Source: Candidatus Woesearchaeota archaeon
GTDB taxonomy: Archaea > Nanobdellota > Nanobdellia > Woesearchaeales > GW2011-AR15
NCBI GenBank assembly: GCA_016928835.1
Contig: JAFGJW010000006.1
Span: forward strand, 62,001-126,000
Reading direction: 5' to 3'
DNA: 64,000 bases
Part shown: positions 53,066-62,184 of the stretch, one piece after another
How positions within the stretch are numbered: the first letter of the stretch is position 1
Layout: every line of letters begins with the position of its first letter
Program-made: the position numbers and the translations under genes
Notes under the pieces: model-generated
The model's database searches: none
What the model was told of the DNA's origin: nothing
The model's input: the letters and a program-made list of their open reading frames with translations, nothing else

Positions 53066-53712
53066 TTTATTTTATAGAATACTTCTGCATATTTCATATT
53101 GTGTAATATACCGTTGAGCCAGGCTTGCAGATATACATTCCACATAAATTGCATAAGTATCAATTTCTGACTCTTGTGCTTGTTTAGAGCCTCAATCTTT
53201 GCCTTGAAAGTATCAGAGATATCAACAACAAGCTTTGGTAGTACTCCCTTTCGTAGATTGAGAAAAAAATTCCACACGTTGAAGGTAAATACATCTCCTT
53301 TGTAATTTGTCTTTTGAACTAGGTTCAGTGTGAAATTATAAACTGCTTTATGATCTCTATGAGGGTCATCCCGAGAATGTGTAAATATCTTAGATGGTTT
53401 TCTTTCTTTTATGATATTAATTAATTTTTTCAATATTTTTTTATCGTTTATCTCTTTCACGAAATTGCCCTCTTTCAGACCAATAAAATAAAGCTCATCT
53501 GTACCAAGAAGTTTCTCTGCCCTTTTTGCTTCTTTCACTCTTGTCTCAACAATTATTTTTCTTTTCAAATGGGGGTGAGTTAATTCGCCGTAAGAAAAGA
53601 TAACTACAATGATATGTTTGCCTTCTTTTGCATACTTTGCAAGTGTCCCTCCTGCTCCCAAAATATGATCATCATTATGTGCACATAAGCAGAGCACTGT
53701 CTCTTTTAACAT
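53062..53712 (-). CDS. LmbE/PIG-L family de-N-acetylase
   Basis: The 216-aa protein has the zinc motif LCAHNDDHILGAGG (about 9-22), a variant of AHPDDE with N for P, and DPHRDHKAVY (about 116-125). Known members remove acetyl groups from GlcNAc of PI lipids, mycothiol or bacillithiol precursors. The overlapping GT4 gene suggests the two act in sequence, adding GlcNAc and then deacetylating it. Which pathway is unclear. Confidence 0.85.
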   Translation of the reverse strand: MLKETVLCLCAHNDDHILGAGGTLAKYAKEGKHIIVVIFSYGELTHPHLKRKIIVETRVKEAKRAEKLLGTDELYFIGLKEGNFVKEINDKKILKKLINIIKERKPSKIFTHSRDDPHRDHKAVYNFTLNLVQKTNYKGDVFTFNVWNFFLNLRKGVLPKLVVDISDTFKAKIEALNKHKSQKLILMQFMWNVYLQAWLNGILHNMKYAEVFYKIK

Positions 53713-53758
53713 GAGTTATCTAAGTGGAAAGAGATTTATTAATTTATTGGAAATGAAA

Positions 53759-54325
53759 TCAGCCAAGATAAAAAGTGAAAAATGAAATTAGATAAAATAG
53801 AACGCTTGAGCAGAGAACATTAACAAAGTAAAAATGAAGTTTTTCAAGTGTGGAGGTATCTCTTGTTATCAGAACTCCAATAATTTTGAGAAGGTATTTT
53901 AATGCAAGCATAGATATACCAACAATAAAGAAGGCATAATTCCTTAATGCATATGTAACAAAAAAAATGATAAAGTGTCTTAGAATTTCTGTAAATTGCC
54001 TAACCTGAAAAAATCCAAAAATCATCCTGTTGACCATTCCAAGAAGTATTATTATCAGTGAAACATAGGGGGAAAAGAAATATGCTGCAGTAACTCCAAA
54101 AACAAATACTAAATCAACAGGAAAATAACCTGTTTTAACTTTCACTACACCTTTAATAAAGTCGGCAAACTCAAAGACTACTAAAAAAAATATTTTTTTG
54201 TTGAAGAATGTCAGGTAGAGTAAAATAGCAAAAATGAATAAGTATTTGAGACTAATTAACTTTGTAACATCCTTTATCTTATCAAAATTGTGATATCTCA
54301 TAGCTTCCAAAGGAGAATATTTCAT
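53759..54325 (-). CDS. Polytopic membrane protein
   Basis: The 188-aa protein has about five hydrophobic helices with few charged residues, and an N-terminal cytoplasmic segment (MKYSPLEAMRYHNFDKI). No transporter motif is recognised. It lies just upstream of the deacetylase and glycosyltransferase in the same direction, so it might act in the same lipid or glycan pathway. Confidence 0.5.
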   Translation of the reverse strand: MKYSPLEAMRYHNFDKIKDVTKLISLKYLFIFAILLYLTFFNKKIFFLVVFEFADFIKGVVKVKTGYFPVDLVFVFGVTAAYFFSPYVSLIIILLGMVNRMIFGFFQVRQFTEILRHFIIFFVTYALRNYAFFIVGISMLALKYLLKIIGVLITRDTSTLEKLHFYFVNVLCSSVLFYLISFFTFYLG

Positions 54326-54350
54326 ATTTTTTTAAATATTTCTATAAAAG

Positions 54351-54995
54351 TCAGAACCACTGTTTTTCGAGATGCATAGGCAATCTTAATTCAGAATCCC
54401 TAGTCATGTTAATAAAATATTTTATGTCAGATGCAAACCTAGCTGCAAATCTCCTCAGCTCAACTTCGTGATCTCTTATATTTCTTTTATATATCCTCCT
54501 AATAAAATATTCATAAAAGAGGCCCATCAAAGAACTCACTTCTTGCCAATTATTATAGTCAATCTCTAACACCGTTGTAATCCAAATGTTCACATCACCT
54601 ACATACGGCTTTATCTTTTTTCCCCCGTAAGTTATCTCAATTCTTGTTAAGTGATAGCATAGAAAATCAACATAGAGTTTATATTTTAGAAATGAGTGCG
54701 GGCCAAAGATTCCTCCGCATTGTTTTTCTGCTCTCCACCATGCTCTCAATTCTTTGGCATTCTCCTGGTCTCTTTTTTCCCCATAAAAATGTTCAATATG
54801 CCTGCTTCCATCAGCATGTTTCCACCCCTCATCGGTCACATAATGGTACATATATCTATAGAGGTTCTCAAAATGAATTACATTTTCCTGCCTTATATGG
54901 GTCTTAAATGCTAGAACATTGCCTCTCCATGAATCCTGTTGCTCAATATTTTCTTCCCAGTGAGGAAATTCTCCTTTAGGTACCCAGACAGTCAT
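54351..54995 (-). CDS. Unrecognised soluble protein
   Basis: The 214-aa product is rich in aromatic residues and His (GEFPHWEENIEQQDSWRGN, HIEHFYGEKR, FINMTRDSEL), with no membrane helix and no catalytic motif that I recognise. A TATA-like ATTTATAAAG lies about 40 bases upstream. It is first in a minus-strand run with the membrane protein, deacetylase and glycosyltransferase. Function unknown. Confidence 0.5.
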   Translation of the reverse strand: MTVWVPKGEFPHWEENIEQQDSWRGNVLAFKTHIRQENVIHFENLYRYMYHYVTDEGWKHADGSRHIEHFYGEKRDQENAKELRAWWRAEKQCGGIFGPHSFLKYKLYVDFLCYHLTRIEITYGGKKIKPYVGDVNIWITTVLEIDYNNWQEVSSLMGLFYEYFIRRIYKRNIRDHEVELRRFAARFASDIKYFINMTRDSELRLPMHLEKQWF

Positions 54996-55104
54996 ACCCT
55001 TATTAATATGTAATTATCTTTATAAATATTTCGTATACTGGTGTGGGAAAAAGGTCTTTCTATAGAAAGTTAATATTTTAAACAATATTATGTTTCTTTT
55101 TATC

Positions 55105-55878
55105 ATGACAATAAAAATAGCGCCTGCCGGGAATGTAGATTCTGATGGATTAGTATCACTAAGGAAAATTAAAGAATTTGGATTAGACGGCCAGGAGATT
55201 GAGTTTGTGAGACAGGTATATATGGATAATAAGACTGCAAAAGAGGTGGGGCAGCTAGCTGAAAAACTTGGGCTGTTCTTAAGTATCCATGCTAGCTATT
55301 TTGTTAACCTATGCTCAGAAGAAAAAGAGAAGGTAGATGCATCAAAAAGAAGAATCTTAGAAGCATGTGAGCGTGCCCATTATTTAAACGCGGAAAATGT
55401 TGTTTTCCACGCAGGGTATTATGGAAAGAGAAGCAAGCAAGAAACCTACAATTTGATAAAAAAAGAGATGGTAGCCATGCAAGAGATAATTAAAGCGAAC
55501 AGCTGGAACAAGGTCAAATTATGTCCAGAAACAACAGGCAAAAAATCACAGTTTGGCGACTTATATGAGTTATTAAGATTAAGAGAAGAAATCAAGTGCA
55601 ATATCTGTGTTGATTTTGCCCATCTTTTAGCAAGAAATGGAAGAATAAATTATGGAGAAACCATTAGTCAGCTACCACAAAAATTTCATGCACATTTCTC
55701 AGGCATAGAATACTCTGATAAAGGGGAGAGAAAACATATTCCAATAGATGAAAAAGAATTTGAAAAATTAGCAAAAGAATTATTAAGGCAGAAAAAAGAC
55801 ATAACTATTGTATGTGAAGCCCCAGATCCCTTTGGGGATGCATTGAGGATGAAAAATATAATTGACAGCATCAAATGA
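55105..55878 (+). CDS. Endonuclease IV-like AP endonuclease (Nfo family)
   Basis: The start at 55105 (MTIKIAP) is preferred because the TATA-like box (about 55068-55081) is only 10 bases from the track's earlier ATG. The 257-aa TIM barrel has the endonuclease IV metal ligands in recognisable motifs: LSIHASYFVNL, NVVFHAGYYGK (about 95-105), CPETTGK, CVDFAHL (about 168-174), HAHFSG (about 191-196), CEAPDP. Canonical Nfo cuts abasic sites. It overlaps the PIN gene (ATGA), starting an information-processing operon. Confidence 0.82.
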   Translation: MTIKIAPAGNVDSDGLVSLRKIKEFGLDGQEIEFVRQVYMDNKTAKEVGQLAEKLGLFLSIHASYFVNLCSEEKEKVDASKRRILEACERAHYLNAENVVFHAGYYGKRSKQETYNLIKKEMVAMQEIIKANSWNKVKLCPETTGKKSQFGDLYELLRLREEIKCNICVDFAHLLARNGRINYGETISQLPQKFHAHFSGIEYSDKGERKHIPIDEKEFEKLAKELLRQKKDITIVCEAPDPFGDALRMKNIIDSIK

Positions 55879-56258
55879 AAAGAATAATACTAGACACAAA
55901 TTTTTTGTTGATTCCTTACAATTTTCATGTTGACATTTTTGCAGAGATTGATAGGATATGTCATTTTCCATATCAACTTGTAGTTCTTGATGCCACTATC
56001 AACGAGCTAAAAAGGATTATTGAACGCCAGAGAGGCAGACATAGGGATGCTGCCAAATTTGCACTCCTGTTAATAAATAAGAAAGACTTATATACTCCTG
56101 CTAATTCCACTGAGCATATTGCTGATGATGTGATAGTAGAGATAGCAGACAAAGATACCATAGTCGCGACACAGGACAAGGTTCTCGGCAAAAGACTAAA
56201 GGAAAAAAATATAAGAAGGATTGTATTAAGGAATAAAAAATATCTTGAAATGATTTAA
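55875..56258 (+). CDS. PIN-domain ribonuclease family protein
   Basis: The 127-aa protein has the PIN acidic residues: Asp in ILDTNFLLIP (about 5-14), Glu in ATINELKR, and Asp/Asp in ADDVIVEIADKDTIVATQDK. It resembles the archaeal VapC9/UPF0129 group, which is found beside rpoE and ribosomal genes in many archaea, so a role in RNA processing is more likely than a toxin. No antitoxin gene is adjacent. It starts within the end of the AP endonuclease gene and precedes rpoE1 directly. Confidence 0.85.
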   Translation: MKRIILDTNFLLIPYNFHVDIFAEIDRICHFPYQLVVLDATINELKRIIERQRGRHRDAAKFALLLINKKDLYTPANSTEHIADDVIVEIADKDTIVATQDKVLGKRLKEKNIRRIVLRNKKYLEMI

Positions 56259-56259
56259 A

Positions 56260-56817
56260 ATGTTTTATAAAACACTAATACAAGATCATATAAGAGTGCC
56301 ACCAAAACTATTCAATAAGCCTGTTAAAGAAGCCCTTCTTGAGCAGATTAAGACCCTCTATGATGGATTCATTTCAAAGGATGTGGGTGTAGTTATTGAT
56401 GTCCTATCAATCGAATCTGTTAGTGAAGGAATAATTGTTCCAGGGGATGGCGCTGCTTATTATGAGAGTACATTTCTCCTATTAACATTCAAACCTGAGC
56501 TTCAAGAAGTGGTCAACGGACAGATTAAAGATATGGCAGATTTCGGCGCATTTATTACTCTGGGACCTATTGAAGGAATGGTCCATATATCCCAGACAAT
56601 GGACGACTTTGTGTCATTCAGCAAGGATAAGGTTCTAATGGGAAAGGAAAGTAAAAAGACACTCAAGATTGGCGATAAATGTAGAGCAAGGATAATAGCT
56701 GTCAGTTATAAGGATATCACCAATCCTAAATTTGGAGTGACTATGAGACAAAAGGGTTTGGGCAGGTTTGAGTGGATTAAGGAGGACTTTGCTCCAAAAA
56801 AGGGTGATGGAAAATAA
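56260..56817 (+). CDS. rpoE1: RNA polymerase subunit Rpo7 (RpoE1)
   Basis: The 185-aa protein has the Rpo7 N-terminal tip domain (LIQDHIRVPPKLF start) and a C-terminal S1 RNA-binding fold (QIKDMADFGAFITLGPIEGMVHISQ, about 88-112). Rpo7 pairs with Rpo4 in the RNA polymerase stalk. The gene starts almost directly after the PIN stop. Spt4 follows in the same operon, separated here by a CBS gene. Confidence 0.95.
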   Translation: MFYKTLIQDHIRVPPKLFNKPVKEALLEQIKTLYDGFISKDVGVVIDVLSIESVSEGIIVPGDGAAYYESTFLLLTFKPELQEVVNGQIKDMADFGAFITLGPIEGMVHISQTMDDFVSFSKDKVLMGKESKKTLKIGDKCRARIIAVSYKDITNPKFGVTMRQKGLGRFEWIKEDFAPKKGDGK

Positions 56818-56850
56818 GATTTTCCAAGACCCACAAAAACTAAAAATTTT

Positions 56851-57240
56851 TTGCGGGTGATAAAAATTATTAAGATTGAGGATTGGATGTCAAAACCTGT
56901 TATTACCATTTTAAAAGACAGCAGCATGTTCGATGCAGTAAAATTAATGGACAAACATAATATTGGGTGCATTGCTGTTGTTGAAAAAGAGAGACCTATT
57001 GGAATATTAACTGAGAGAGATATTATCAGGAGAGTAGTGGCAAAAGAGAAGAATCTTAAACAAACGAAAGTTGCGGATATAATGACAAAGAATCCGGTCA
57101 CAGTAAATAGTGAAGCATCAATCCTTGAAGTTACTAGAATCATGAGCGAGAATAATTTTCGCAGGGTCCTTGTTGTTAAAAACGATAAACTTGTAGGCCT
57201 GGTAACTGCAAAAGATATTATTGGTTTGACTTCAACATAG
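56851..57240 (+). CDS. Two-CBS-domain protein inserted in the rpoE1-spt4 operon
   Basis: The protein of up to 129 aa has two CBS motifs (MSKPVITILKDSSMFDAVKLM and MTKNPVTVNSEASILEVTRIM), a pair that binds adenine nucleotides or S-adenosyl compounds. Start choice is hard: TTG 56851 and GTG 56857 are in frame, but GTG lies in a GGTGAT site that points to ATT 56866, which would give MIKIEDWMSK; ATG 56887 is another option. I keep the longest. Insertion between rpoE1 and spt4 suggests a link to energy state. Confidence 0.75.
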   Translation: MRVIKIIKIEDWMSKPVITILKDSSMFDAVKLMDKHNIGCIAVVEKERPIGILTERDIIRRVVAKEKNLKQTKVADIMTKNPVTVNSEASILEVTRIMSENNFRRVLVVKNDKLVGLVTAKDIIGLTST

Positions 57241-57241
57241 A

Positions 57242-57430
57242 ATGGCTAAACAAAAGGTATGCAAAGAGTGTAGGATTATGGTTGAAGGAGATGTGTGTCC
57301 AATTTGCAAAGGAAACCAGTTTACTGATAACTGGCACGGACAGATAAACATTATTGATCCCAATAAGTCCCTTATTGCCCAGAAGAGGGGTATAAAAGTA
57401 AAAGGCAGGTATGCGATTAAAGTTAGGTGA
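57242..57430 (+). CDS. spt4: Transcription elongation factor Spt4 (RpoE'')
   Basis: The 62-aa protein has two zinc-binding pairs (VCKECRIMVEGDVCPICKG) and the conserved INIIDPNKSLIAQKRGI region of archaeal Spt4. It binds Spt5 and makes RNA polymerase more processive. It lies one base after the CBS gene and overlaps S24e's possible GTG start. Confidence 0.95.
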   Translation: MAKQKVCKECRIMVEGDVCPICKGNQFTDNWHGQINIIDPNKSLIAQKRGIKVKGRYAIKVR

Positions 57431-57435
57431 AACAA

Positions 57436-57801
57436 ATGGAGTTAGAGGTCATCAAGGAGAAAGAATTGCCCCTCCTCTCGAGGAGGAGAGTATCTCTGTG
57501 GCTTAACCATAAAGGACCCACTGCTTCGCGAAATCAACTCATTAAGCAGATTGCAGACAAATTTAAAGTTGAGCCTGAGCTTATAATTATTAAGCATATA
57601 TACCCTCAATTTGGTACTGAAAGAACTAAGGTGATAGTGCATATCTACAAAGACAATGGTAAAATCGAGTTTTTTGAACATAAAAACTTAGTGGCAAAAC
57701 ATAGAGCTAAAGAGGATACAGATGGCGAAAGCAAGAAAAAAGGAGAAGAAGCACACAAACAAAAAGCCAGTGAAGATTTGGACACTATACGAGAAGAGTA
57801 A
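57436..57801 (+). CDS. rps24e: Ribosomal protein S24e
   Basis: Starting at ATG 57436, five bases after GGTGA, gives a 121-aa S24e, a small-subunit protein of archaea and eukaryotes. The core ([20 protein letters not shown] and [20 protein letters not shown]) is intact. The tail of about 30 charged residues ([19 protein letters not shown]) is encoded by the 80 bases that overlap S27ae in another frame. Confidence 0.93.
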   Translation: MELEVIKEKELPLLSRRRVSLWLNHKGPTASRNQLIKQIADKFKVEPELIIIKHIYPQFGTERTKVIVHIYKDNGKIEFFEHKNLVAKHRAKEDTDGESKKKGEEAHKQKASEDLDTIREE

Positions 57802-57907
57802 AATTAAAAACAAATTCTGTCCTAAGTGCGGCCAAGGAGTCATTATGGCTAACCATAAAGATAGATGGACATGTGGTAAATGTAAGTATACTGAGTTTAA
57901 GAAGTAG
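57722..57907 (+). CDS. rps27ae: Ribosomal protein S27ae
   Basis: The 61-aa protein has the zinc motif [20 protein letters not shown] and CGKC of S27ae. A GAGGATACAG site precedes the ATG. It overlaps S24e by 80 bases, much more than usual for this gene pair, and its 3' end overlaps the convergent coiled-coil gene by 11 bases. Confidence 0.93.
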   Translation: MAKARKKEKKHTNKKPVKIWTLYEKSKIKNKFCPKCGQGVIMANHKDRWTCGKCKYTEFKK

Positions 57908-58814
57908 AATTGATATTTTGTTTTTCTTCAACAATATTTTTTTGAAAAACCAATAAATCTTCTGTGGTTAATTTCTTCTTTTTCTTAATCTTATCTTCAA
58001 CTATTTCTGTTTTTTGCTGTAAAGTAATCTTTTCCTGCTCTTGTTTCTCGATTTTTTTCTGAGTTTTCACTTGTTTGATTTTCTCATTTATTTCATTCAT
58101 CGAAACAAGCCTTTCTTTTAATTTCTCATTAATCCCAGTAAATTCTTCCTTTAGTTCAGTGAATTTTTTATAAGCCTCTTGTTCCTTAACTTTGAACTCG
58201 TCAATCTCTTTTGAGAGCAAGAGCATTTCCTCATGCTTCTCCTGGCTTTTTACAGCATTTTCCTGCACTTTTGTATGAACAGAATTCGCTTCAGTCTTAA
58301 GTTTCTCAATATTAGAGTTTATTGCATGCAGTCTGTTCCAAACATCACTTACCTTGTTAATCTCTTCCAAATCCTGTTTTAAGTCATGAATTTTTTTCAT
58401 GATTTTTTTTTCTTCACTAAATGGCACAGCTTCTGTCTCAACCTTATATTCAAGTTTTTCAATCTGTTCTTTTATAAGTGCAGGATTGCCTTGGATATTA
58501 TACTTCTTAGAAATCTCTTTTCTTTCTTTGTTGAAAGATTTTGCTTCCTGGATTTTATCTTTTATTTGTTTATTCAGCTCTTTTCTTCTTTCCTTTAGTC
58601 TTTTAACTTCGTCAGTGTAGCTATTTCTCTGAGATTTTGCAGCCCTAATATTACGGATTAGTTCACTGATTTTTTTAGAATGTCCCTCTTTCTCCTCAAA
58701 TTGAGCCTCTTTTTTCTCATTTATGTCATTTAACTTTATTCTAAGCTCTGTAATTTCTTTTCTTAATTTTGAAATCTGCCTCAAAAGGATTTTTTTTGTG
58801 TCACTTGTTGTCAT
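57897..58814 (-). CDS. Archaeal coiled-coil protein near the ribosomal stalk operon
   Basis: The 305-aa protein is nearly all charged coiled coil with a central region [21 protein letters not shown] that resembles a conserved family of archaeal coiled-coil proteins often beside ribosomal genes. ATG 58814 is chosen over 58823. It lies 20 bases after L12 in the same direction and is probably co-transcribed with L12-L10-L1. A role in ribosome or chromosome biology is possible but not shown. Confidence 0.65.
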   Translation of the reverse strand: MTTSDTKKILLRQISKLRKEITELRIKLNDINEKKEAQFEEKEGHSKKISELIRNIRAAKSQRNSYTDEVKRLKERRKELNKQIKDKIQEAKSFNKERKEISKKYNIQGNPALIKEQIEKLEYKVETEAVPFSEEKKIMKKIHDLKQDLEEINKVSDVWNRLHAINSNIEKLKTEANSVHTKVQENAVKSQEKHEEMLLLSKEIDEFKVKEQEAYKKFTELKEEFTGINEKLKERLVSMNEINEKIKQVKTQKKIEKQEQEKITLQQKTEIVEDKIKKKKKLTTEDLLVFQKNIVEEKQNINSTS

Positions 58815-58834
58815 TAATCTCACAATACCAATCT

Positions 58835-59143
58835 TTATCCGAAAAGAGCACCTAATCCAGCAGCTGCTTCTTCTTCACTTTTCTTTTCTTCTTGTTTTTT
58901 TGGCTGATGTTCTTCTTTTTTATCCTCATGTTTATGAGCAGCTGTTCCAGCTGATGCAACAGGCGCTATAGCAGCTGATTTAATAGCGTTATCTATATCT
59001 ATTCCTTCCAATGCCGCCACCAAGGCTTTTATCCTTGCCTCATCTGGCTTCATACCTGCAGCAGCAAGTATTTTCTTTACACTATCTTCATTTACTTTTT
59101 TTCCTGCTTTATGTAAAAGCATTGCAGCATATATATATTCCAT
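58835..59143 (-). CDS. rpl12: Ribosomal protein P1 (L12)
   Basis: The 102-aa protein has the archaeal stalk N-terminal helix domain ([20 protein letters not shown]), an Ala-rich hinge, an acidic/Lys run and the C-terminal GLGALFG that recruits elongation factors. It binds L10 in multiple dimers. A GGAGG site sits upstream, 16 bases after L10. Confidence 0.95.
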   Translation of the reverse strand: MEYIYAAMLLHKAGKKVNEDSVKKILAAAGMKPDEARIKALVAALEGIDIDNAIKSAAIAPVASAGTAAHKHEDKKEEHQPKKQEEKKSEEEAAAGLGALFG

Positions 59144-59159
59144 TTTTATCCTCCTCCTA

Positions 59160-60122
59160 TTAACCGAACAATGATCCTAAACCAACAGCCATATCATCAT
59201 CAGATTTTTTCTCCTTCTGTTGATCTTGTTTCTCTTTCTCTTCAGATGCATCTTTCTCTGGTTGTTCCTTAGGTTTGTCCCCAGATACTTTGTGGGCCAA
59301 AACAACTGCATTCTGATATGCATTAAAAATAACATCTTTAATATTGTCTGTTGTAACAATATTGCATGATGATGCCAAGGCACTTGAGTCTGTGTAAGCT
59401 TTTAATAATAATTGATTAATTGTTTCTTTAGAGACATAACCAATAGTAAATGCAAGGTTCAGAGACTCTATGGCAGCTAAGGCGATATTATCCCTATAGT
59501 CTTTAGGACTAACTGTAAGTAAATCTTCGGTAAATATAAATCCATCTTCATAGACTGCAGTAAGGTTAAGACCTATCTCCATTGGTTCAATTGAAAGACG
59601 TGATAATATACTGGCAAGCTCGCTTGATATTTTATCCCCTTTTCTTGCCACTACTGTATCCTCTTTAATCACAATTTTGCCCTGCTCAATGCCTGTTTTT
59701 ATTCCGACCTTACCAAGCATCCCGATTACTGGCCCAGGGGTAAAGGTGGTGGGGCCTGCATTTACAGATATTGGCTTTGTTGCAATTTGTCCTGGCTTTG
59801 CCGGGGCACTAGATTTATTTTCTTGCAGTATCATGCTAAGCTTAAACGGATTCTCCTTTGTAAAAACTAGGGCAGGTATTCCTCCTAAATAGTCATTCAG
59901 TTTGTCAATATCTTTTTTACCTGATTTCTCAAATGCGATTTTCATAAGCCTCTTTTTTGTCATTTTCAGAATCATGTGCTTCTCTGTAAGTTGTTTTCTA
60001 ATTTTCTGCAACTGTGGGGCAGGTATATTTTCCATATTAACTACCCCAATGATTGGAGATTCATTTATCAAGTTAACAAACAAATTTACAGTTTCTTTTT
60101 TATGTTCTGAAACATAGGCCAT
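59160..60122 (-). CDS. rpl10: Ribosomal protein P0 (L10)
   Basis: The 320-aa protein has the L10 RNA-binding domain ([20 protein letters not shown] region), the archaeal insertion domain, helical stalk-binding C terminus and the GLGSLFG end that copies P1. ATG 60122 (MAYVSE) is used; the track adds three residues and overlaps L1's stop more. It forms the base of the stalk for L12 dimers. Confidence 0.95.
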   Translation of the reverse strand: MAYVSEHKKETVNLFVNLINESPIIGVVNMENIPAPQLQKIRKQLTEKHMILKMTKKRLMKIAFEKSGKKDIDKLNDYLGGIPALVFTKENPFKLSMILQENKSSAPAKPGQIATKPISVNAGPTTFTPGPVIGMLGKVGIKTGIEQGKIVIKEDTVVARKGDKISSELASILSRLSIEPMEIGLNLTAVYEDGFIFTEDLLTVSPKDYRDNIALAAIESLNLAFTIGYVSKETINQLLLKAYTDSSALASSCNIVTTDNIKDVIFNAYQNAVVLAHKVSGDKPKEQPEKDASEEKEKQDQQKEKKSDDDMAVGLGSLFG

Positions 60123-60127
60123 GTTAA

Positions 60128-60769
60128 TCACATTATTCTTACTGGTTTCCCCATAGTATACTTAATAAAGATGGATTTGACATTATTTTCACCTTGCGGA
60201 AGGTGATGAATCAAGTAATTGTATACAAAATTAATATTTTCAACAAGCTCCTCATCAGACATTCTTTCAGTGCCAATAACTGTATGGATTATTGGATGAT
60301 TTTTTACTGTAAGCCTTATTGTCTGCTGCAATCTTTGGTACACTGGTTGGAGATTGGCATTAGGGGGGACAATACACCCTGCTTTGGGATTAGGCATTTT
60401 TCCTCTAGGGCCAAGAATTGTACCAAACACAGTTGCCACCTTTTGCATTATAGTCGCCTGAGCTATAAAATAATCATTCTCTTCAGTTAGCTTCTTTATT
60501 TGTTTCTTACTATATTTATCAAAATCATTGGCAACCACAACATTGTCCATTACCTTTCTTGCCTGATCTGCTAATTCTGGTCCCACGAGAGCACAGACTT
60601 TTACTTTGCGCTCAATCTTTTTTGGTAAGGTAATGAAGAAATCTACCTTGTGTTCCGGCTTTTTAAGGTCTAATAGTTTAAGGTTTATTATAATATCAAC
60701 TGACTGAGTGAAATTGCGTTTATCAGATTCTCTTAGTTTTTTAACAGCTTCTTTAAGGTCTGCTTTCAT
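60128..60769 (-). CDS. rpl1: Ribosomal protein L1
   Basis: The 213-aa protein has L1 motifs ILGPRGKMPNPKAG (about 122-135) and the NIKSIFIKYTMG-like C-terminal strand. It binds 23S rRNA at the E-site stalk and in other archaea also represses its own mRNA. A strong GTAGGAGGG site precedes the ATG. L11, often next to L1 in archaea, is absent here; an MFS gene lies upstream instead. Confidence 0.95.
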   Translation of the reverse strand: MKADLKEAVKKLRESDKRNFTQSVDIIINLKLLDLKKPEHKVDFFITLPKKIERKVKVCALVGPELADQARKVMDNVVVANDFDKYSKKQIKKLTEENDYFIAQATIMQKVATVFGTILGPRGKMPNPKAGCIVPPNANLQPVYQRLQQTIRLTVKNHPIIHTVIGTERMSDEELVENINFVYNYLIHHLPQGENNVKSIFIKYTMGKPVRIM

Positions 60770-60782
60770 TTTTCCAACCCTC

Positions 60783-60843
60783 CTACTTAAAAGTAGTCCA
60801 AGGGAACTCTGTATGGCAATGGAAACACCAAGTATTTATAAAG
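60783..60843 (-). promoter_or_regulatory. Promoter and leader of the L1-L10-L12 operon
   Basis: On the minus strand the TATA box AACTTTATAAATAC (about 60831-60845) should start transcription near 60812, leaving a leader of about 43 bases. In it CTACTTTTAAGTAG (60783-60796) can fold just before the GGAGGG site, so pairing there could control translation. L1 autoregulation is known in methanogens; I could not identify an rRNA-like L1 site by eye. Confidence 0.45.
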
Positions 60844-60865
60844 TTTATGGGGAGTAGACCTAGTT

Positions 60866-62032
60866 TCATATTGGTTGTTTATATTCTCTAATCATCAAAA
60901 CACATCCAAGCACCATCACTATTGCAGCAACCAATGGCAACATTCCTGGAATAAAATTATTGATTATAAAACCCCCAATAAATGGTCCTGCAATCTGAGC
61001 CAGACTACCAAGAGAGTTTGTAACTCCAAGTACTGCTCCTTGTTCCCTTTTATGTGCTTTTCTGGAGATATCCCCCACCAACAGAATTCTCAGCAACCCA
61101 GAGCCAGAAGCAAAGAATGTGGTTACAATATAAAACATCCACCCCCGGTTAATGAAAGCTGCAGTAAATAAACCGATTATCATAAAAATTATTCCCATAC
61201 ATTGAAGCTTCTGTTCACCAAAAAAGTCTATTAATCTTCCTAATAGGCTCCCCCTTATTGTTATACTAATTAACCCAACATAAGTCAGTATAAAACCCAT
61301 ATCTCTTGCAGTAAAATTAAGCTGTCTTTCAGCATATAAGGCAAGGGAACTTACCCATATAACATGAGACAAGATAAATGAAAAAAATTGCCATAGTTTT
61401 GGGGATAGTTTTGGCTTGGAAAAATATTTATTAATCTCATCAAAACTGAAAATCTTTATATTTATTTTAATTCTTTTTTTTCTTTTTATAGTCTCAGGCA
61501 GAAAAAATAGGGTCATAAACATAGTCAAAAAGGAGAATACAGCAGCAATAAATGCAGGTACACTATAACTATATATCGATAAGAAACCTCCAATTGCTGG
61601 ACCTACTAAAAAGCCAAAACCAAATGCAACTCCACTAATGGCAAATACTCTGCTTCTCTCTTTTTTTGTAGAAATATCGCTCAAATAGGCCTGAGCTATT
61701 GTAAAATTGCTACCGAGCATGCCATCAACAATCCTAGACAAAAAAATCATCCATAAAGAATTGGCAAATCCAAGAATAATAAAACTGATAAAAGTAGAGA
61801 GTTGTGAAAAAAATAATAGTGGTCTTCTTCCGTAATGGTCACTTAATTTGCCCATTATTGGCGCTGAGATGAACTGAAACAATGAAAAGGTAGTTAGGAT
61901 TAAACCAACAACAAAAGGACTTGCGCCTAGCTCTTGTGCAAAAAAGGGAAGATAAGGCAGAATCAAAGAAAAACCAAGGACTTCAGTGAGCATAATTGTA
62001 AAGATAGTAATATGCTCTTTTGTATATTTCAT
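60866..62032 (-). CDS. Major facilitator superfamily transporter
   Basis: The 388-aa protein has about 12 membrane helices and the MFS loop motif GKLSDHYGRRPLLF (about 61-74), with a second-half GRLIDFFGEQKLQ. It is most like TetA/drug:proton antiporters, but the substrate is not known. It is transcribed in the same direction as L1 but about 100 bases upstream, with a separate promoter between. Confidence 0.85.
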   Translation of the reverse strand: MKYTKEHITIFTIMLTEVLGFSLILPYLPFFAQELGASPFVVGLILTTFSLFQFISAPIMGKLSDHYGRRPLLFFSQLSTFISFIILGFANSLWMIFLSRIVDGMLGSNFTIAQAYLSDISTKKERSRVFAISGVAFGFGFLVGPAIGGFLSIYSYSVPAFIAAVFSFLTMFMTLFFLPETIKRKKRIKINIKIFSFDEINKYFSKPKLSPKLWQFFSFILSHVIWVSSLALYAERQLNFTARDMGFILTYVGLISITIRGSLLGRLIDFFGEQKLQCMGIIFMIIGLFTAAFINRGWMFYIVTTFFASGSGLLRILLVGDISRKAHKREQGAVLGVTNSLGSLAQIAGPFIGGFIINNFIPGMLPLVAAIVMVLGCVLMIREYKQPI

Positions 62033-62184
62033 CCAGAAGAGAAAATCTGTCTGGTTTTTATGTTTATTGATAATTTTTTAATCAATTATCTGCCACAGTA
62101 ATTCTCTTTCAGCTGCATTTCTGCTATTGAAAAAATTTATAAAGAATAAAATGTGTTCAATATAACATGAGGGAGGTGATCATT
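62033..62184. promoter_or_regulatory. Divergent promoter region of the MFS and SPFH genes
   Basis: The gap is A/T-rich. A TATA box ATTTATAAAG (near 62138) serves the SPFH gene, whose GGAGGTGATC ribosome site (about 62171-62180) is a full match to the archaeal anti-SD. An imperfect inverted repeat TTGATAATT/AATCAATTATC (near 62070-62090) is visible. No gene is seen. Confidence 0.45.

Noticed and set aside
55875-56258. VapC toxin of a toxin-antitoxin pair
   Set aside because: No antitoxin gene is adjacent; the context with rpoE1, Spt4 and ribosomal genes is that of the household PIN family.
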